64,000 nt of DNA from Lunularia cruciata. Lineage: Eukaryota > Streptophyta > Marchantiopsida > Lunulariales > Lunulariaceae. Location of the stretch: NCBI GenBank assembly GCA_948567375.1, contig OX419758.1, positions 28,711,001 to 28,775,000 of the forward strand, in the 5' to 3' direction. The position numbers and the translations under genes were made by a program. Numbering within the stretch: position 1 is the stretch's first letter; every line of letters starts with the position of its first letter. Of this stretch, positions 35,043 through 46,899 are shown piece after piece. Below the pieces are notes generated by a model. That model saw nothing but the letters and a program-made list of their open reading frames with translations. It searched no databases and was not told the origin of the DNA.

Positions 35043-35141
35043 CCACATTTTACCTTTTTTGTCTCTCCCTTGTACGGCTTGATGGGGTCTTCCCATCCTT
35101 CATTTTTGTCTACGCGGTTGCCTTCTCTCTTAACTATCATA

Positions 35142-36789
35142 AATGACATATCCACCTATAGCTAAATTTGATTTCAAATTAAAAGGTTAGAACTCTCGAT
35201 ATAATCATTTGTAATCTAGATGCAATCAGTGTGAAGAAAATGGCCAAAAGCCAAAAATAGTAAATACTGAAGGGAAAAGGAGTACAAGAAGTGTTGATGC
35301 AAACAACAAGCCTAAAGCCCAATTAAACGGTGCCAAAACAGAGGAGAAACAACTGCCTAAGCCCAACAAGAACAGAAGAAATAAAGGGTTTCAATAATCG
35401 CTTTAGTGGGGATTCAAATAGAAAATGCGGTTTTCTTATGGGACCTTAAACACTGACCGTAAGGTTTCTACTGGGGTACTGTAAATAGAAGAGCTTTCAC
35501 ACAAATAAACAGTGCGTAAATGCTTTTAGAGTTTTACAATCCAGGCTGCAGTTTTTGGAAGCAATTTCAATTTCAATAGCTGGTTAATGTTAACGGGTTA
35601 GATTAGTTAGAGATAATTATAATATAATGAATCATCTGACGCGAGAAGGAGTTCATCATTACCTCTAATTAAAGTTTACAGACCCTGTAATCGTCAACCT
35701 ACCCTAAATTATAATATAATGGGTCACATTTTCCTGACCCGCAGTATTTTCTATGGACTATTTTCCGGATACTATACCCCTACCACACATACCATTAAAA
35801 AAGTTGCAGATCTTTGACGGAACTCCCAAAACCCCTCGTTTGAAACCTCCTATGTTCTTGTAAACTGCCGTAAATGTTCTTTCTGGGTGGTTTGTTAAGG
35901 TTGTATGGGGTGCATGTTTGGTATATATGAATTTTACGGGGATAAATATGACCTGTAAATATTTACGAAGATCTGAATAAGAGAAATTCATCCAAAATTT
36001 GCAACCATCAAAACGTTATTTAAAAACCTTAAAACTTTATGATAGCATTCATAAACATACCTGGTTTCTTTTATTGATACCTGTAAAAAACTTTTGAGAG
36101 CTACCTATTTCCATAAAAATCAGTAGAATTGATTATCATAGACCACCTAATATTGCTTACAAAGTAAACTACTTCTAAAATTTATATAGTAGGTCCTCCA
36201 AAAGTATGTCTAGTATATGAGGAGGGAAGGGTCTAGATGTATTGGGAGCCTCTACTGCCATTGTCCATCAATGAAGACCAAGTGCGCATGATTGTTGTAG
36301 TTGTAGGATGATGGATACCCGATTGAGAAACTAAGAGGTGAGTATGGCTTGCAAGATAGCCAGTGCTCCTTGCCTCTATAGGGAACCTTTTGTTGCATCA
36401 GCGTCCGACTTTGATATATGAAATTAGGTACCAAAGTTATAAAGCCTTCCAGGATGTAGTACCTAGTGTTTTCTTCAAAATCCATTACTTGAATGTCCAT
36501 GCCATGAATGAATTAATAACTAGACTAATACAAAATCTTTGAGAGCAAGAAAGCAAGGGTTGGTTTGGGAGAGATTCCTAAGATATTTGGAGTAAATATT
36601 GCTAAACTTGTCTCAAACTAATTAATTATTATTTTTAGCAAATTCATAGTTGTTTATTTTTATTCACTTTATTGCCATGTTTGTCTCTAGACCTCATCTT
36701 TTGTTAATTGTTGCTACCATTGTATGAAGTGAGTGCATGAGCACGGCAATAGAACCCTCATGTAGATAATTAGCATGTAGACAACTAGC
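35142..36789. other. No gene seen
   Basis: AT-rich sequence with some CpG around 35,400-35,900. No transposon or gene motif recognised. Short minus-strand frames at 35,758 and 36,252 are unsupported. Confidence 0.5.
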
Positions 36790-37483
36790 ATATATCTTAA
36801 CTTGATTACATACTACATCATTGATAAGTTACTAGGTATAGAAGATATTGGCAACCAAAAGTTATGGGTACTTAACCATCTTATGGTATGTTTCAATTTT
36901 CTTCTTAGTGTTGTGAAGGAGTATTTTTTTGGTTCTATGTTGCAAAGAAGTATTGATTTGCAATCTTATGTGAATTACAAGAAGGCTTGGATCTTGCCAT
37001 AATATGGCATGTTTGAAAAAATCACCTATATAGGTGGATTTGAATACAAGATGTGACAAAAATTTGTTGAAGAAGCACCAACTTTTTTGTGTTAGGGGAT
37101 TTGGGTTATATTTCCATGAGAGATTTAGTCCTTCTATCAAATAGACTAGAATACCAAACAAGGTTGATTTCAATAAATGTCTTGCTTGGGCTCTTATGAA
37201 TGAGCAGTATATTGGAGTTTTGAAAGCTTGTTTGCATTTTCTAAAAGAAATAAAAGTACATCTAAATCATCCTAGTAGAAATGAAGATCTTTTAAAATGG
37301 GTCACAATGTGTATTATTCTTCATAACTATTTGATCAATTGGGCCAATAATTGGGTGGAGGAAGACTATAATGAGTCAAATATAGAAAACATCCTAGAGC
37401 AAGCCACATCTGAGTTTCATCCCAAGAATAGAGAAGAGACAAGAACACTTGCAATGCAAAAAGATTTGAATCCTAAAGAATGA
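36790..37483 (+). pseudogene. PIF/Harbinger transposase remnant
   Basis: The C-terminal half of a DDE_Tnp_4 (HARBI1-like) transposase. Near 37,088 the strand reads VLGDLGYIS (second catalytic Asp block), then FNKCLAWALMNEQYIGVLKA (37,170-37,230; the E of NEQ fits the third acidic residue), and WVTMCIILHNYLINWANNW (37,299-37,355), the typical LHN helix. Frames shift between pieces. The open tail at 37,196-37,483 ends DLNPKE. No terminal inverted repeats or TWA duplications found, so probably only a fragment. Confidence 0.8.
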
Positions 37484-38571
37484 TATTGTAACACATTTCA
37501 AAATAAATCATCATGTTTCTATGTTATATGTTTGATACACTTGAGAGTGATACAATTAGCTTGGTTTGATACACTCAAGGGTGATATACTTGATATACTT
37601 GGCTTTGTAATATTTGCATGGAATACATGGTATTAGATGCTTAGGTTCTCATTGTAGTTTGCTATTTTGCATGAGAACACTTGCCTTGGAATGCATGACT
37701 ATTTGGGAATTGTGGAATCTATGAGCATTGGGAAGCTAATGCAAGCTCCTTCATCCCTAACACGTGATTGATTTAGACAAGAAAGGAAAGGACAAGGTGG
37801 AAAGGGAAGCTAAGGTAGCTCTAATATCATTGGTGGTTGAAGGGTCAAGAAAAGAAGATAATGCTCTATACTGTCATTTGGGGTGGAAAGAAACAAAAAA
37901 ATCAACAGTAATGATCTTCATATTTTTTGAATTCTATGGATTTTTTGGATTTTTTTTTTACTCCAAATGATGGTACATGGAATTGGAAGATTTGAAGAAT
38001 TTGAAAAATCTCTCTTTTGACATTCAAGGAAATGGGAAATTTATAAGATGATTGGGAGAAGTCTCTTTTGGGAGAGGGAAATGATCTAACAGGAAGAGAG
38101 GAGAACGACCTATCAAGAGAGAGGGAAATGGGAAGGAAACAAGAGAAGGATTTGAGTTTTGGGAGAGGGTTGACGGAAGACAATTCAAGAAAGGAAATGG
38201 AAAACAGAGTTTGGGTTTGGGGAAACATGAAGAGAGAGTTCAAGAGAGGGAAACAGAGTTCAAGAGAGGGAAACAAAACAAGAACTAAAATATTTTGGGA
38301 GAGAGAGAAAATTGGATTTAGTGAAGACAAATTTAGGGCTTTTAGCCAAGAGCAAGCTTGCAAGTTTTGATTTAAAAAATTGGAAATAGGAAAAAAGGAG
38401 AAAAAAAGATAGGATTGAAAATCAAGCAAGAGATAAAATCTAAAAGAAATTGTGCCAAAGCCAAAATCCAAAACAAAGCAGATGGTGATAGAATCCAAAA
38501 CAAAGAAGATGGCAATGGATATGTATGAGAGAGCACTTGAGATGGAACACCCATGGAGGAGACTTCAAAAG
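37484..38571. other. Purine-skewed region
   Basis: From about 37,960 to 38,540 the plus strand is almost all purine-rich (gagaggaaat-type). This skew keeps a 198-codon minus frame (37,902-38,498) and a 100-codon plus frame (38,068-38,370) open, so neither is good evidence of a gene. A 20-bp unit is doubled at 38,236-38,275. Confidence 0.5.
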
Positions 38572-38633
38572 GGCACTAGTTAATCAGGTTTCATACTATC
38601 ATGGCACTAGTTAATCAGGTTTCATACTATCAT
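38572..38633. repeat. 31-bp perfect tandem duplication
   Basis: Two identical units starting ggcactagttaatcaggt at 38,572 and 38,603. Confidence 0.95.
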
Positions 38634-41600
38634 GGATTACATGCCTTAAATAAAGTGGTTTTGGTTGGATAATTCCAGATCAAAGATGCAACATATATGA
38701 TTTTCAAAGTTGATCTCGATACTCTTGGACTAAAAATTACCATTGGTATCAAATATCCACAACCTTATGTAATTAATTCATTGATTTGTTTCTATTTCAC
38801 ACTTTCGTTGATTGCTTGAATTCTATAAGTAAAGAATTGCTAGAATTCTATCAAAATTCTAGATCTTGTCTTGCCGCATAAGCCGCATCCCACAAAAACC
38901 CTAATCATGCATGCCAAGTAGTTTGCATAGCCTGCACTACAAGGTGTGTGAAGGATGTGTGGTTTGCACAGCTTGTATGGCTTCTATGAGTATCCATAAA
39001 GCCACCAATTTGTCTATTTTGTATTTACAAGTGTCCAATTGTCCATTTATTAGTGACAAACTCTCTTTTGTGTTTTATTGTTGCTATATTTGTTACTGCT
39101 AGTATTTTTATGTGATCCTACAAACATGTTTTTTAGTATTGACATGGGTTTAATATAAGTAGCCTTTGTATCAAGTTTGCAAGCATTTAGGATTGGAATA
39201 CTTATAGCAAGAGAGTTAGAAAGAGAGATATAATTTTCATCATGGCGTTGATATGGCAGGAATTTTTTTTGCTTTTGGGAAGTAAACTAAGGAAGAAACT
39301 CATCTATAAATTTCAGTGGAAGATTGGTTTCCAATGAGAGATAGGATAGCTAGGAGATATCTAGCTAGGCAACATGCTTATCTTACATTCAAGCCTTTTT
39401 TCCAATATTTATGTTCACTTCTTATCCCAGCATGGCTTCCCATGGTGGTACATGGGAACATCATTCTCATAGTGAAGAGTAAGATGGTGTGATCTACTCT
39501 GGTGGAATATGATTGGCTGAGCTTGCTGTAATCTAGAAGTAGCTTCACCAACTAGATAGTAGATGCTTTTATGTGACTCATCTAGAGTAGGTTCTCACCC
39601 ACTTGTTCATGGACAATGTATTTGTGGGTGAGGATGAGATGTGTAGAGGAGGAGATTTACATCCAAAGAGTGCAAAGGAGGAGGAAGAGATTGCAATTGA
39701 TGATGTACAAGGTGAGTGAGAGTTTACTTTAGAGTATCTTTTGATTTTTTAGTTTTGAACCATGATGATCCATTACATCTCCATGAGCAGTGTGATGATC
39801 TATTATATCATGATGACCCTTTACATAGAAGGAGAGCTGAGGTTGAGCCACCAACACTACCACCACATGAGATATAACCAAAGAGGAGCACTTGCATAAT
39901 GAGATAGAGATTAGATCAACTTAGCATGAGAGGAGACTAGTAGAGAGAGAAGAGCATATTACTTGAGTGAGAGGTAGAGTAGGCTAGCTGAGTATGATAG
40001 TCTCCTAGCTAAGGAGAAGCAATTAGACTAGATGAATATGTTCTATTTGAGAAAGAGACAAGATAGTAGAGTAGTAGATGCATCATTGTATAGAGGACAG
40101 TACTACTCATAGAGGTTAGAAAAGTTAAAGAAGAGTCCTTAGTCGGAGAGAGTAGATGTGAGAGCACAAGTTGATTGGTTGAGTTGAATGGACTTATTAG
40201 GGATAGAGAATTGAGGGTAGAGGGATATAGAGTTCATAAGATATGGTATATGAGAGAGTTTATCATTATTATGGAGCTATTAAAGAGGATCTACTCTACA
40301 TGAGGTTAATACTCAGCTTGATACTCTTGACATAACATATGAGGAGGCTAGAGTGGCTCCAAGCAAAGATGTTACATTATTCTTGGGATTATTCTTGAGC
40401 ATGTGGATGAGGACTATGGTGGGGTAGGCACTAGAAGAAAGACTAGTTTACTGCATATGGGGACTCACACCATGAGCCCATATCAAGTCCCATAGAGAGA
40501 GAGAGAGATTGACTAGAGTTACACAAACTTTAGCCTCTTCTGCTAGAAGGTATAATGCTCTAAAGGCTAGAGCTCCACCAATTAGGAGAGCACCACCTTC
40601 ACTTGGGCAAGCCACTTGTTCCAACCTAACTTGGTTGACTCTCATAGTTGGATCAAGAGTGGAGCCTTATTTTCATATAAAGGAGGATATTTTATCTTGG
40701 AGACCTCAAACTATGGATGATATTGCACTCCCACCAAGTTTTTGTGGTACTTTTACAAGTATTTGTGGCTTCAAGAGCAGAAGATTTCTTTGAGTTATGT
40801 GGTACAAAGATTGACTCAATTGAGAGAGAGGATGATTGTGTTTAGAGCATTCATACCCACATCATCTTCCATACTAATTTGAGGAAAAGGATTCTAGCAT
40901 TAGATGTGAGTTGTATAGGTGATATGAGAGTTCCTATAAGAACTGATTTCTTGGAGTGATGTGTTGAGACCATGAGGAGGAGAGTGTTCTTACTATACTA
41001 CAAGTAGTACTTTATGGTATATCCTATAACCAAGCATTAGAGAGTTTATGGAGTATTATGTCACATAATTTGAGGTGATTATATGGACCAATAGTCCAAA
41101 GCAAGAAGTGGTTCTATTTTATTCTATATAGTAGCTTGGTCACCTACCAACTAGAGTATACATGGGTTCAAGTTTGGTGGCATGTTGAGATGATGGATAT
41201 TTTGACAAGTATAGAGGTTTCATGATTACTACCCTACAACAAATTTACATCATTAGTTGTATCCATCCAAGAAATATTGCTTGTGGATAGTGATGCTCTA
41301 TCTTATTGTAGGAACCATTCTCATGGAGCTATACATCCTCTTAGATTTTTGCTGATTGGTACCCTTTATACTTCATACACTTCATTATTTAAGCTTCTTA
41401 TAGCACCTCTAGATAGATTTAGAGCATCCCCACTTCTGACTATTAGGTTCCTAGAGGACCACTAGCAAATTGAGGGATTATAGTTTTAATTCTTGATCTT
41501 TTAGTGAGAGCATCTAGTCAGCCTAAGATTCATCGTTGCAAGAGGAGATGGATGTGGGGCTATAGTCCTTTTTATTGGGCCTATCTTCTAGTGGTGCACA

Positions 41601-41829
41601 TGACACCTTAGAATGACATGAAAATAGACCTACATAGACAATAAACCTAGTGCTTAGAACTCATCATATTGAGTATTTGGACCTAGCCTATGGTCTTCTT
41701 GTATATAATACATTTTATTTTCATGTATTGTAGAATTTTTTATATTTTATACTTCATCTTTTACACTTGCACCATTGCGTATTTGAGTTTTGATAGACTC
41801 ATTATTACTCTGGAGATTCTCATGATATT
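38634..41829. other. Unassigned degenerate sequence
   Basis: Many gag/aga-rich stretches and a short (GA)n at 40,495-40,508. Frames such as 40,509-40,793 have some protein-like text but no motif I can name. A partial primer-binding-site-like TGGTATCA lies at about 38,745 without an adjacent recognisable LTR. Confidence 0.35.
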
Positions 41830-42150
41830 TTGAACTTTATTTGTCAAATGGTTTATAGGACAAGAGTCCCTACATACATTAAGCTCCTTGAAGGATCAAG
41901 ATACATCAATAGCAAGGTCTTTCTTGAAAAAATTGTGCATCTAAGTAACATTGGTGTGGAAGAAGGTGTGGAGGTTTGTCTTTTCTACAAGAGCAAAAAG
42001 ACTATACCTATAAATGTTCAGAAAATATCTATCTCTTATGAGGAGATGACCACTATATTTGAGTGTTTTGATTGCCATCTATATCATAGATGGTTGAAAA
42101 TAAATAAAAATAATAGGTTTTTTTTACCAAACTCTAAGTTATCCCTCTGA
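41830..42150 (+). other. 106-codon open frame, unknown
   Basis: Open from ATG with mixed composition (VPTYIKLLEG, EEGVEVCLFY, ISYEEMTTIFE), no stops in a region otherwise full of them. No domain recognised. Could be an exon-like relic of a transposon or chance. Confidence 0.2.
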
Positions 42151-42464
42151 TAACTAAGTTGCATAATAGCACCTGACACTTGACATTAAAAAAAGTATCA
42201 AACAAGGTTAATAACTTCAAACTAAGAATTAGTAACCACCCTTGTGGATTGCATAGACCGTGCAAACCCATTAGACTGCTGCATTAACAGTGAAGACTTG
42301 TTTGCAAGAGTTGTCAAACACATCAGTCTTATGTCATGGATGTCCTGTGACAGTCATAAGATTCTTATATTTATCTCTTATTTTATGGCAAGATCTAGAA
42401 GTAGAAGATGTGTTGCAAAGAAAAATTGCCACAATGTCATATAAACTCACGCCTATTGTATATC

Positions 42465-43134
42465 TTCTTCAAACATATCAAAGGGATCTTCTAAGGGCCC
42501 TTGGGCTTGGGATGCTAACAAGAATTGAATGCAATTCTGGTACTCTTATTCAATTCTAACCAGAATTGAATCCCTCTTGTATTTCTCCATTTTTGCAGCT
42601 TGTTGTGCTTGAATCTCTGTTACTTTACACCTCTTTTTTGATTATAATGCGTCACTTTTCAGTTTGATATGGCTAGCTAAAGCATGTGACAAAGAAGCAA
42701 TTGCAAGTATAGAGTTAGAAGCTTTAGAAATAGTCCTTATCTTTTGAAAGTCACCTTCCTTCTCTTTGGATGCTTCTTTTCTAGTCTCCCACTCCTCTTT
42801 CTCCTTGGATGATTCTTTTTTTTACTCTTCCATAATAACTTCTTGACTCTTCTCTTCTCTTGTTTCTCTAGAGACTCCTCTAGAGTGATTCTCCTCTGCT
42901 CTTGTTACTCTCGGGCCTTGATCTCTTATCGAGTGATCCTCCTTGGCTCTCTTCAAAAGATACTCTTCCTCTGCATTTTCTTGCATCAAGCATTGACTAT
43001 TATCCTCATGAAGTCTTCCTGACCCACACTCATAATTTCCAAATGTACATTTGCAATTTAGACCTTCCTCTTCAAACATATCAAAGGGATCTTCAAAGTG
43101 CACTTGGGCTTGGTATGCTAACCAGAATTGAATC
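42465..43134. repeat. 66-bp direct repeat pair
   Basis: 42,465-42,530 and 43,069-43,134 share cttcaaacatatcaaagg and the following text; on the minus strand both encode the same stretch of the acidic frame, so part of that frame was duplicated. Confidence 0.8.
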
Positions 43135-43324
43135 AAGAGGAAGATTTTCTCCCAATTCTTTATGTGGAATAGTGCATGTTCCATCCATGATTCAAACTTC
43201 CTTTTCAATACCACCACCAGTACTAACCAAAGAGGGAAGAGATATATTGGCTCCACTACCAAACATTAAATATATTCTCTCAAAATGTAGATAGAGATTA
43301 TTCAATTTGTCCTCTATGTTGTCC
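42600..43324 (-). pseudogene. Acidic coiled-coil frame of nest host
   Basis: Minus-strand open piece 42,822-43,262 (146 codons), continued with stops to about 42,600. Glu/Lys/Arg-rich C-terminal part (ENHSRGVSRETREE, KESSKEKEEWETRKEASKEK) and a Cys-containing middle (NCKCTFGNYECGSG). A reverse solo LTR abuts it on the right. It looks like the C-terminal part of the coiled-coil frame that continues beyond that LTR, though the join there lacks a target duplication. Unknown function. Confidence 0.4.
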
Positions 43325-44010
43325 TGTGAGCCGGACTGTCTCTCATTCAGGATGAACCTCTGATGGCTATTATTGTAGCGCACCATGGACTAAGAAGGCA
43401 AGGAACCCCAACTCCATCATACTCCTCCAAGGCTAACACTCCAAGATTCAAGACATTGCTCACTAGAGAACTCAATGAGAGAGAGATAGTTGCAAATGAA
43501 AGGATGATGAGTACCTCCTCACCCCTTGTTTATATACTTGTGAAATAGTTATGTACCAAAGTTACTAATTACCGTAGTAACTCAAGTTATTAGACTAAAA
43601 GTCAAGTAAAGTCAAAAAGTAGAAAGGAATATCCATTCACATGGGCATATTCCACTACCATGTGATCTTATCTTGACCCAACCACTAAGTCAAGGATTCC
43701 TCCACATGGGCTATCCTTGGACTATAGAAGAATCCAAAAAAAAAGGCTTGCGGGCCCAAGAGTTCTCAACTCTTTCCTCAAAGCCAAACACCTAAGAATA
43801 ATACCAAGTCAACACACTAGAATCCAAAATAGTAGTGCTCATCTTTTCCACTTCCTCTAAAGTAAGGTCCCCTCTATCTTAGTTATGACTTAATTAAGCT
43901 AATCATGACTAATGTAGAACCATGCTTTATCTCTGAATAATATCTCTCAAGTACTTGTAATACCAAGCTAAATATCACAATACCACTCACATGTATAAAT
44001 GGGTGTTACA
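43325..44010 (-). mobile_element. Reverse solo LTR, TGTAACACCC family, copy 4
   Basis: Complete, TGTGAGCC...GGGTGTTACA on the plus strand. Flanks GTCC and ACTC do not match, so a deletion or ectopic recombination followed insertion. Confidence 0.88.
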
Positions 44011-44334
44011 ACTCTTGCTAACTTGGTTTTTGGAGTGGATGGTTAGTCCTCAATGCTTGGTAATCAATTAATTCTCCAAATCCTAAGTGTTATTTCTGTA
44101 CAATCTACTATGGAGTACTAATTACATTATATGACTAATGATAGATACATAAAGGGAATGCTAACTACAAAATTGAAGAGGTTGTCTGGCTCTTTACTTA
44201 CTTCCTTGCTGGCCAATCTTGGGTGTCATCATATGTGCCTAATTGAGGATGAAATCTAGACTTATTTGATTGCCACTTTTGTTGTAACACCCACATGCAC
44301 TTTAATGATTGCCCCTCTATCATAGCAAAACCTC
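44011..44334. other. No gene seen
   Basis: Short gap between the LTR and the coiled-coil frame. A stray TGTAACACCC at about 44,283 has no LTR body after it. Confidence 0.5.
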
Positions 44335-45167
44335 TCATCTTTTGTTTCTTCTTGCAAGGTGGTGAAGAACCAGCAAAGGGAAGTAGATGAGTCCTCCTTT
44401 GCTTATTAGATTGTTGGATTCCTTGGTTGCTTCTTCACCTACTTTTGCATGTTCCTTGGAATTAGTGAGTGGTCCCATTTCCTGGTCCTTTTCTATAGCT
44501 TCTCCTTGCAAGGATCTCATAAACCTTTCCTCTTGGCCTACCTTCTTCTTGGATGTAGCAACTCCTCCTTCACTCCCTAATTGAGCACATCTTTGGATCA
44601 ATTGCCTAAGCAAGCTCAAGATTCCAAGACCTTTTTGATTTCTTCATCTCTAATTTAAAGTAAACCTGCCAAATTAGCATCCCCATCAACTTCTCCCTTT
44701 GATATGGGCTCCATTTCTCCTACCTCGACATCCTCTGGCTTGGGACCCTTAGTAGAATGTGGAATCTATGCTAGGAGTTCTCTTAGCAATCCTTGGATGG
44801 CCTTAATCTTTTGAGTCCTCTTTGCTATTACTTGGTCTTGCTCTCAAACAACTCTTGCATCACTCTATACTTGCCACTCTTCCCATTTTTGGGCTTTTGC
44901 CAAAACTTCCAAATCCATTCCCATGAATTTTCATGCCTCCTTATACCTTATATTGATAGGTCCCATGAATCCTTGAATTTCTTCTAATTTGCTTTGGAGA
45001 TTTTCTTGACCAGATTTTAAGGTGGCTTTTTTTCATATAGTTGTTGCTTTTTTGTGGCAAGATTGATTATGATTTGGATAGCCTTTAGCAAGGCTATGAT
45101 ATTCTTGGGGTTCTCCTCCATTGATGACGTAATGCATCTCAACACCTTTGATATCTCTCAATTGGTC
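44335..45167 (-). pseudogene. Coiled-coil frame of nest host, middle
   Basis: Minus strand. From 45,167 leftward it reads NIIALLKAIQIIINLATKKQ, then ENLQSKLEEIQGFM, further acidic heptad-like text, and the open piece 44,335-44,619. No enzyme motif. It continues rightward across the LTR at 45,168-45,533 (frame resumes ELQQGMI at 45,534) and across element B at 45,764. Likely the Gag-like protein of an older retroelement, or a captured host coiled-coil gene. Confidence 0.5.
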
Positions 45168-45533
45168 TAAGAGCCAGCTTGTCTCTCATTCAAGATGAAC
45201 CTCTTATGGCTATTATGGTAACGCACCATGAACTAAGAAGGCAAGGAACCCCAAAGAAAAAAGGCTTGTGGGTCCAAGAGTTCTCAACTCTTTCCTCAAG
45301 TCAAACACCTATGAATAATACCAATTCAATCCACTAGAATCCAAAATAGTGGTGCTCATCTTTTCTACTTCCTCTAAAATAAGGTCCTTTCTATCTTAGC
45401 TTTGACTAACTCTAGCTAATCATGACTAATGTAGAACTATATTTTATCTCTATATAAATAATATATTTCTCAAGTACTTGTAATACCAAACTAACTATCA
45501 TAATAGCACATACATGCACAAATGGGTGTTACA
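45168..45533 (-). mobile_element. Reverse solo LTR with internal deletion, copy 5
   Basis: Starts TAAGAGCC (for TGTGAGCC), ends GGGTGTTACA. About 320 bp of the middle is missing between ggcaaggaacccc and aaaaaaggcttg. Flanks GGTC (45,164-45,167) and GATC (45,534-45,537) are a 4-bp duplication with one G-to-A change. Confidence 0.88.
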
Positions 45534-45763
45534 GATCATACCTTGTTGGAGCTCCTTGAACCATCATTTGGGAAACAAGGTACCAAATGGGACCTTGCAA
45601 AGGTTGATTGAGGGCCTTGGGGATGGTTTTGCAAGTTTGGAATGATTGGGAGTGGAGGCTTGCATTGTATTCTCATCTTCTCTTGAATCATTCACACCCT
45701 CTAAGTTTGTTGGGTTTCTCCTCCCAAGTTAGGCTCTATTTGCACCTTTTGGGCTTCTTTCTA
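45534..45763 (-). pseudogene. Host coiled-coil frame between insertions
   Basis: Continues the minus-strand frame. Collapsing element B's 4-bp duplication joins NKKNGSNR (from 54,888-54,930) to KKPKRCK here without a shift, a lysine-rich basic stretch. Stops are present further on. Confidence 0.6.
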
Positions 45764-46323
45764 TGTTGTGCATATATACATCACTATGCAACATACATCA
45801 TTCAGAAAATCATGCACTATAGAAGCATAAACTCATACAAAAGTCATAAATGAATTCTAAAGTGCCACAATAGTCAGTTCATTCTTCCACTCAAATCACA
45901 CTCAAATCAATCAAGTATGTACTCAATCCTTCACTCAACAATCTACCAACAATTGGCCATTGATTATAATTTAACCATATCCACTCTAGCTAAAAGACTC
46001 CAAATGATGCTTGTTGGTCTCTATCCACCATAACCAAGAAGTCAAAGGCTCAACATTAGAGAAGTGAGCTCTCTAGAGTTGCACTTCAAAATTATACCTT
46101 TTTGCTTGACCTAGGTCTCTAGCCCTAAAGGTGCCACTAATTGCACATCCAACAATGCAAATGATACAAGTGATGGTGGATCCTACCATGTGATCAGTAT
46201 CCCTAACATAAAATTGGACCGCCAACAAGTAGTCCATGAGTAACTACCAAAATACCGATGACTACCAACACTACCACTTGAGCATTCAAGCAACCTAGCT
46301 TTGGCACTATAAATTGCATGATA
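45764..46323 (-). repeat. 3' LTR of element B
   Basis: Plus strand starts TGTTGTGCAT and ends aaattgcatgata, matching A's 7,018-7,556. The outer 100-bp segment is repeated just inside the LTR (46,330-46,430), as in A. Confidence 0.8.
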
Positions 46324-46604
46324 GTTTGTATGCTTATATACATTGCAACACAAAATATATCATTATCAACATCATATATTGTAGAAGCACAACTCATACA
46401 TAAGTCATACATGAACTCTAAAGTACCACAATCACCCTCTAGCTGGTGGTTAGATCCTTCTAACTCTAGATAGTCATCTACTCAAAGTATGTGGTATACC
46501 CTATGGTGGACAAAGGTTAAGAGGCCAAATGCTATCAAGCCTCATCGTTAGTTGCTTGTCTGCAATCTATTCCACATAAAGGATGAACTAGCTATAGGTC
46601 AAGT

Positions 46605-46739
46605 ACAGTTAGGACATAATCATTGTCTTTGAGGAACCACCATGAGGAGAAAAGTCAAATATACCATTTTCTATCCTCTCCAGCAACTATCACACACCAG
46701 CATAATAGTAGCTCCACTAGAAGAGCTGCATAACATACC
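46605..46739 (-). pseudogene. PHD finger domain, element B
   Basis: Aligned codon for codon with A's finger (both 135 nt from first to last ligand). Retained: Cys2, Cys3 and Cys4 (LVCDSC), and the last pair (LCPNC). Lost: Cys1 (Gly), His (Lys) and the next Cys (Tyr). The Trp before His is a TAG stop. The losses do not overlap with A's loss of Cys4, so the ancestor had the whole C4HC3 set. Just upstream the strand reads VLPFGVLVIEGHDCVVWKDH, a beta-rich integrase tail. Confidence 0.75.
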
Positions 46740-46899
46740 TCATAAGCCTACACATGCAAGTGCCAAGCTTGGGTCCATAGTGCTATCAATATTTGGGAGG
46801 TGGCATGGTGTATAATTGTGGACATGATCCTTCCAAACAACACAATCATGTCCTTCAATTACAAGGACTCCAAAAGGCAAAACCTTACACACTCTTAAG

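Larger units (their letters stand above)
31833..35128 (+). mobile_element. RLE-type LINE, nearly complete copy
   Basis: A 3.3-kb non-LTR element flanked by a perfect 13-bp target duplication CTTAACTATCATA (31,820-31,832 and 35,129-35,141). One coding frame, broken by stops and shifts, runs: C2H2 zinc finger, RT, CCHC, restriction-like endonuclease, then a conserved tail ending at 35,042. There is no poly(A); the 3' end reads TCTACGCGGTTGCCTTCTCT. A single ORF with an N-terminal zinc finger and a C-terminal CCHC plus RLE is the plan of R2-group (early-branching) LINEs, not of the L1 or RTE types common in plants. Confidence 0.85.

Noticed and set aside
37902-38498. 198-codon minus-strand ORF, the longest in the window
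   Set aside because: Its composition (Phe, Ser, Leu, Pro) is simply the complement of a purine-rich tract; no motif and no start context.
38743-38755. Primer-binding-site-like TGGTATCA
   Set aside because: No LTR end next to it and no matching LTR elsewhere; an 8-base match is expected by chance.
43325-45533. Possible small LTR element with two reverse LTRs around a 1.16-kb interior
   Set aside because: The right LTR has its own 4-bp duplication and the host coding frame runs across it; no PBS or polypurine tract at the inner edges. Better explained as two separate solo LTRs.
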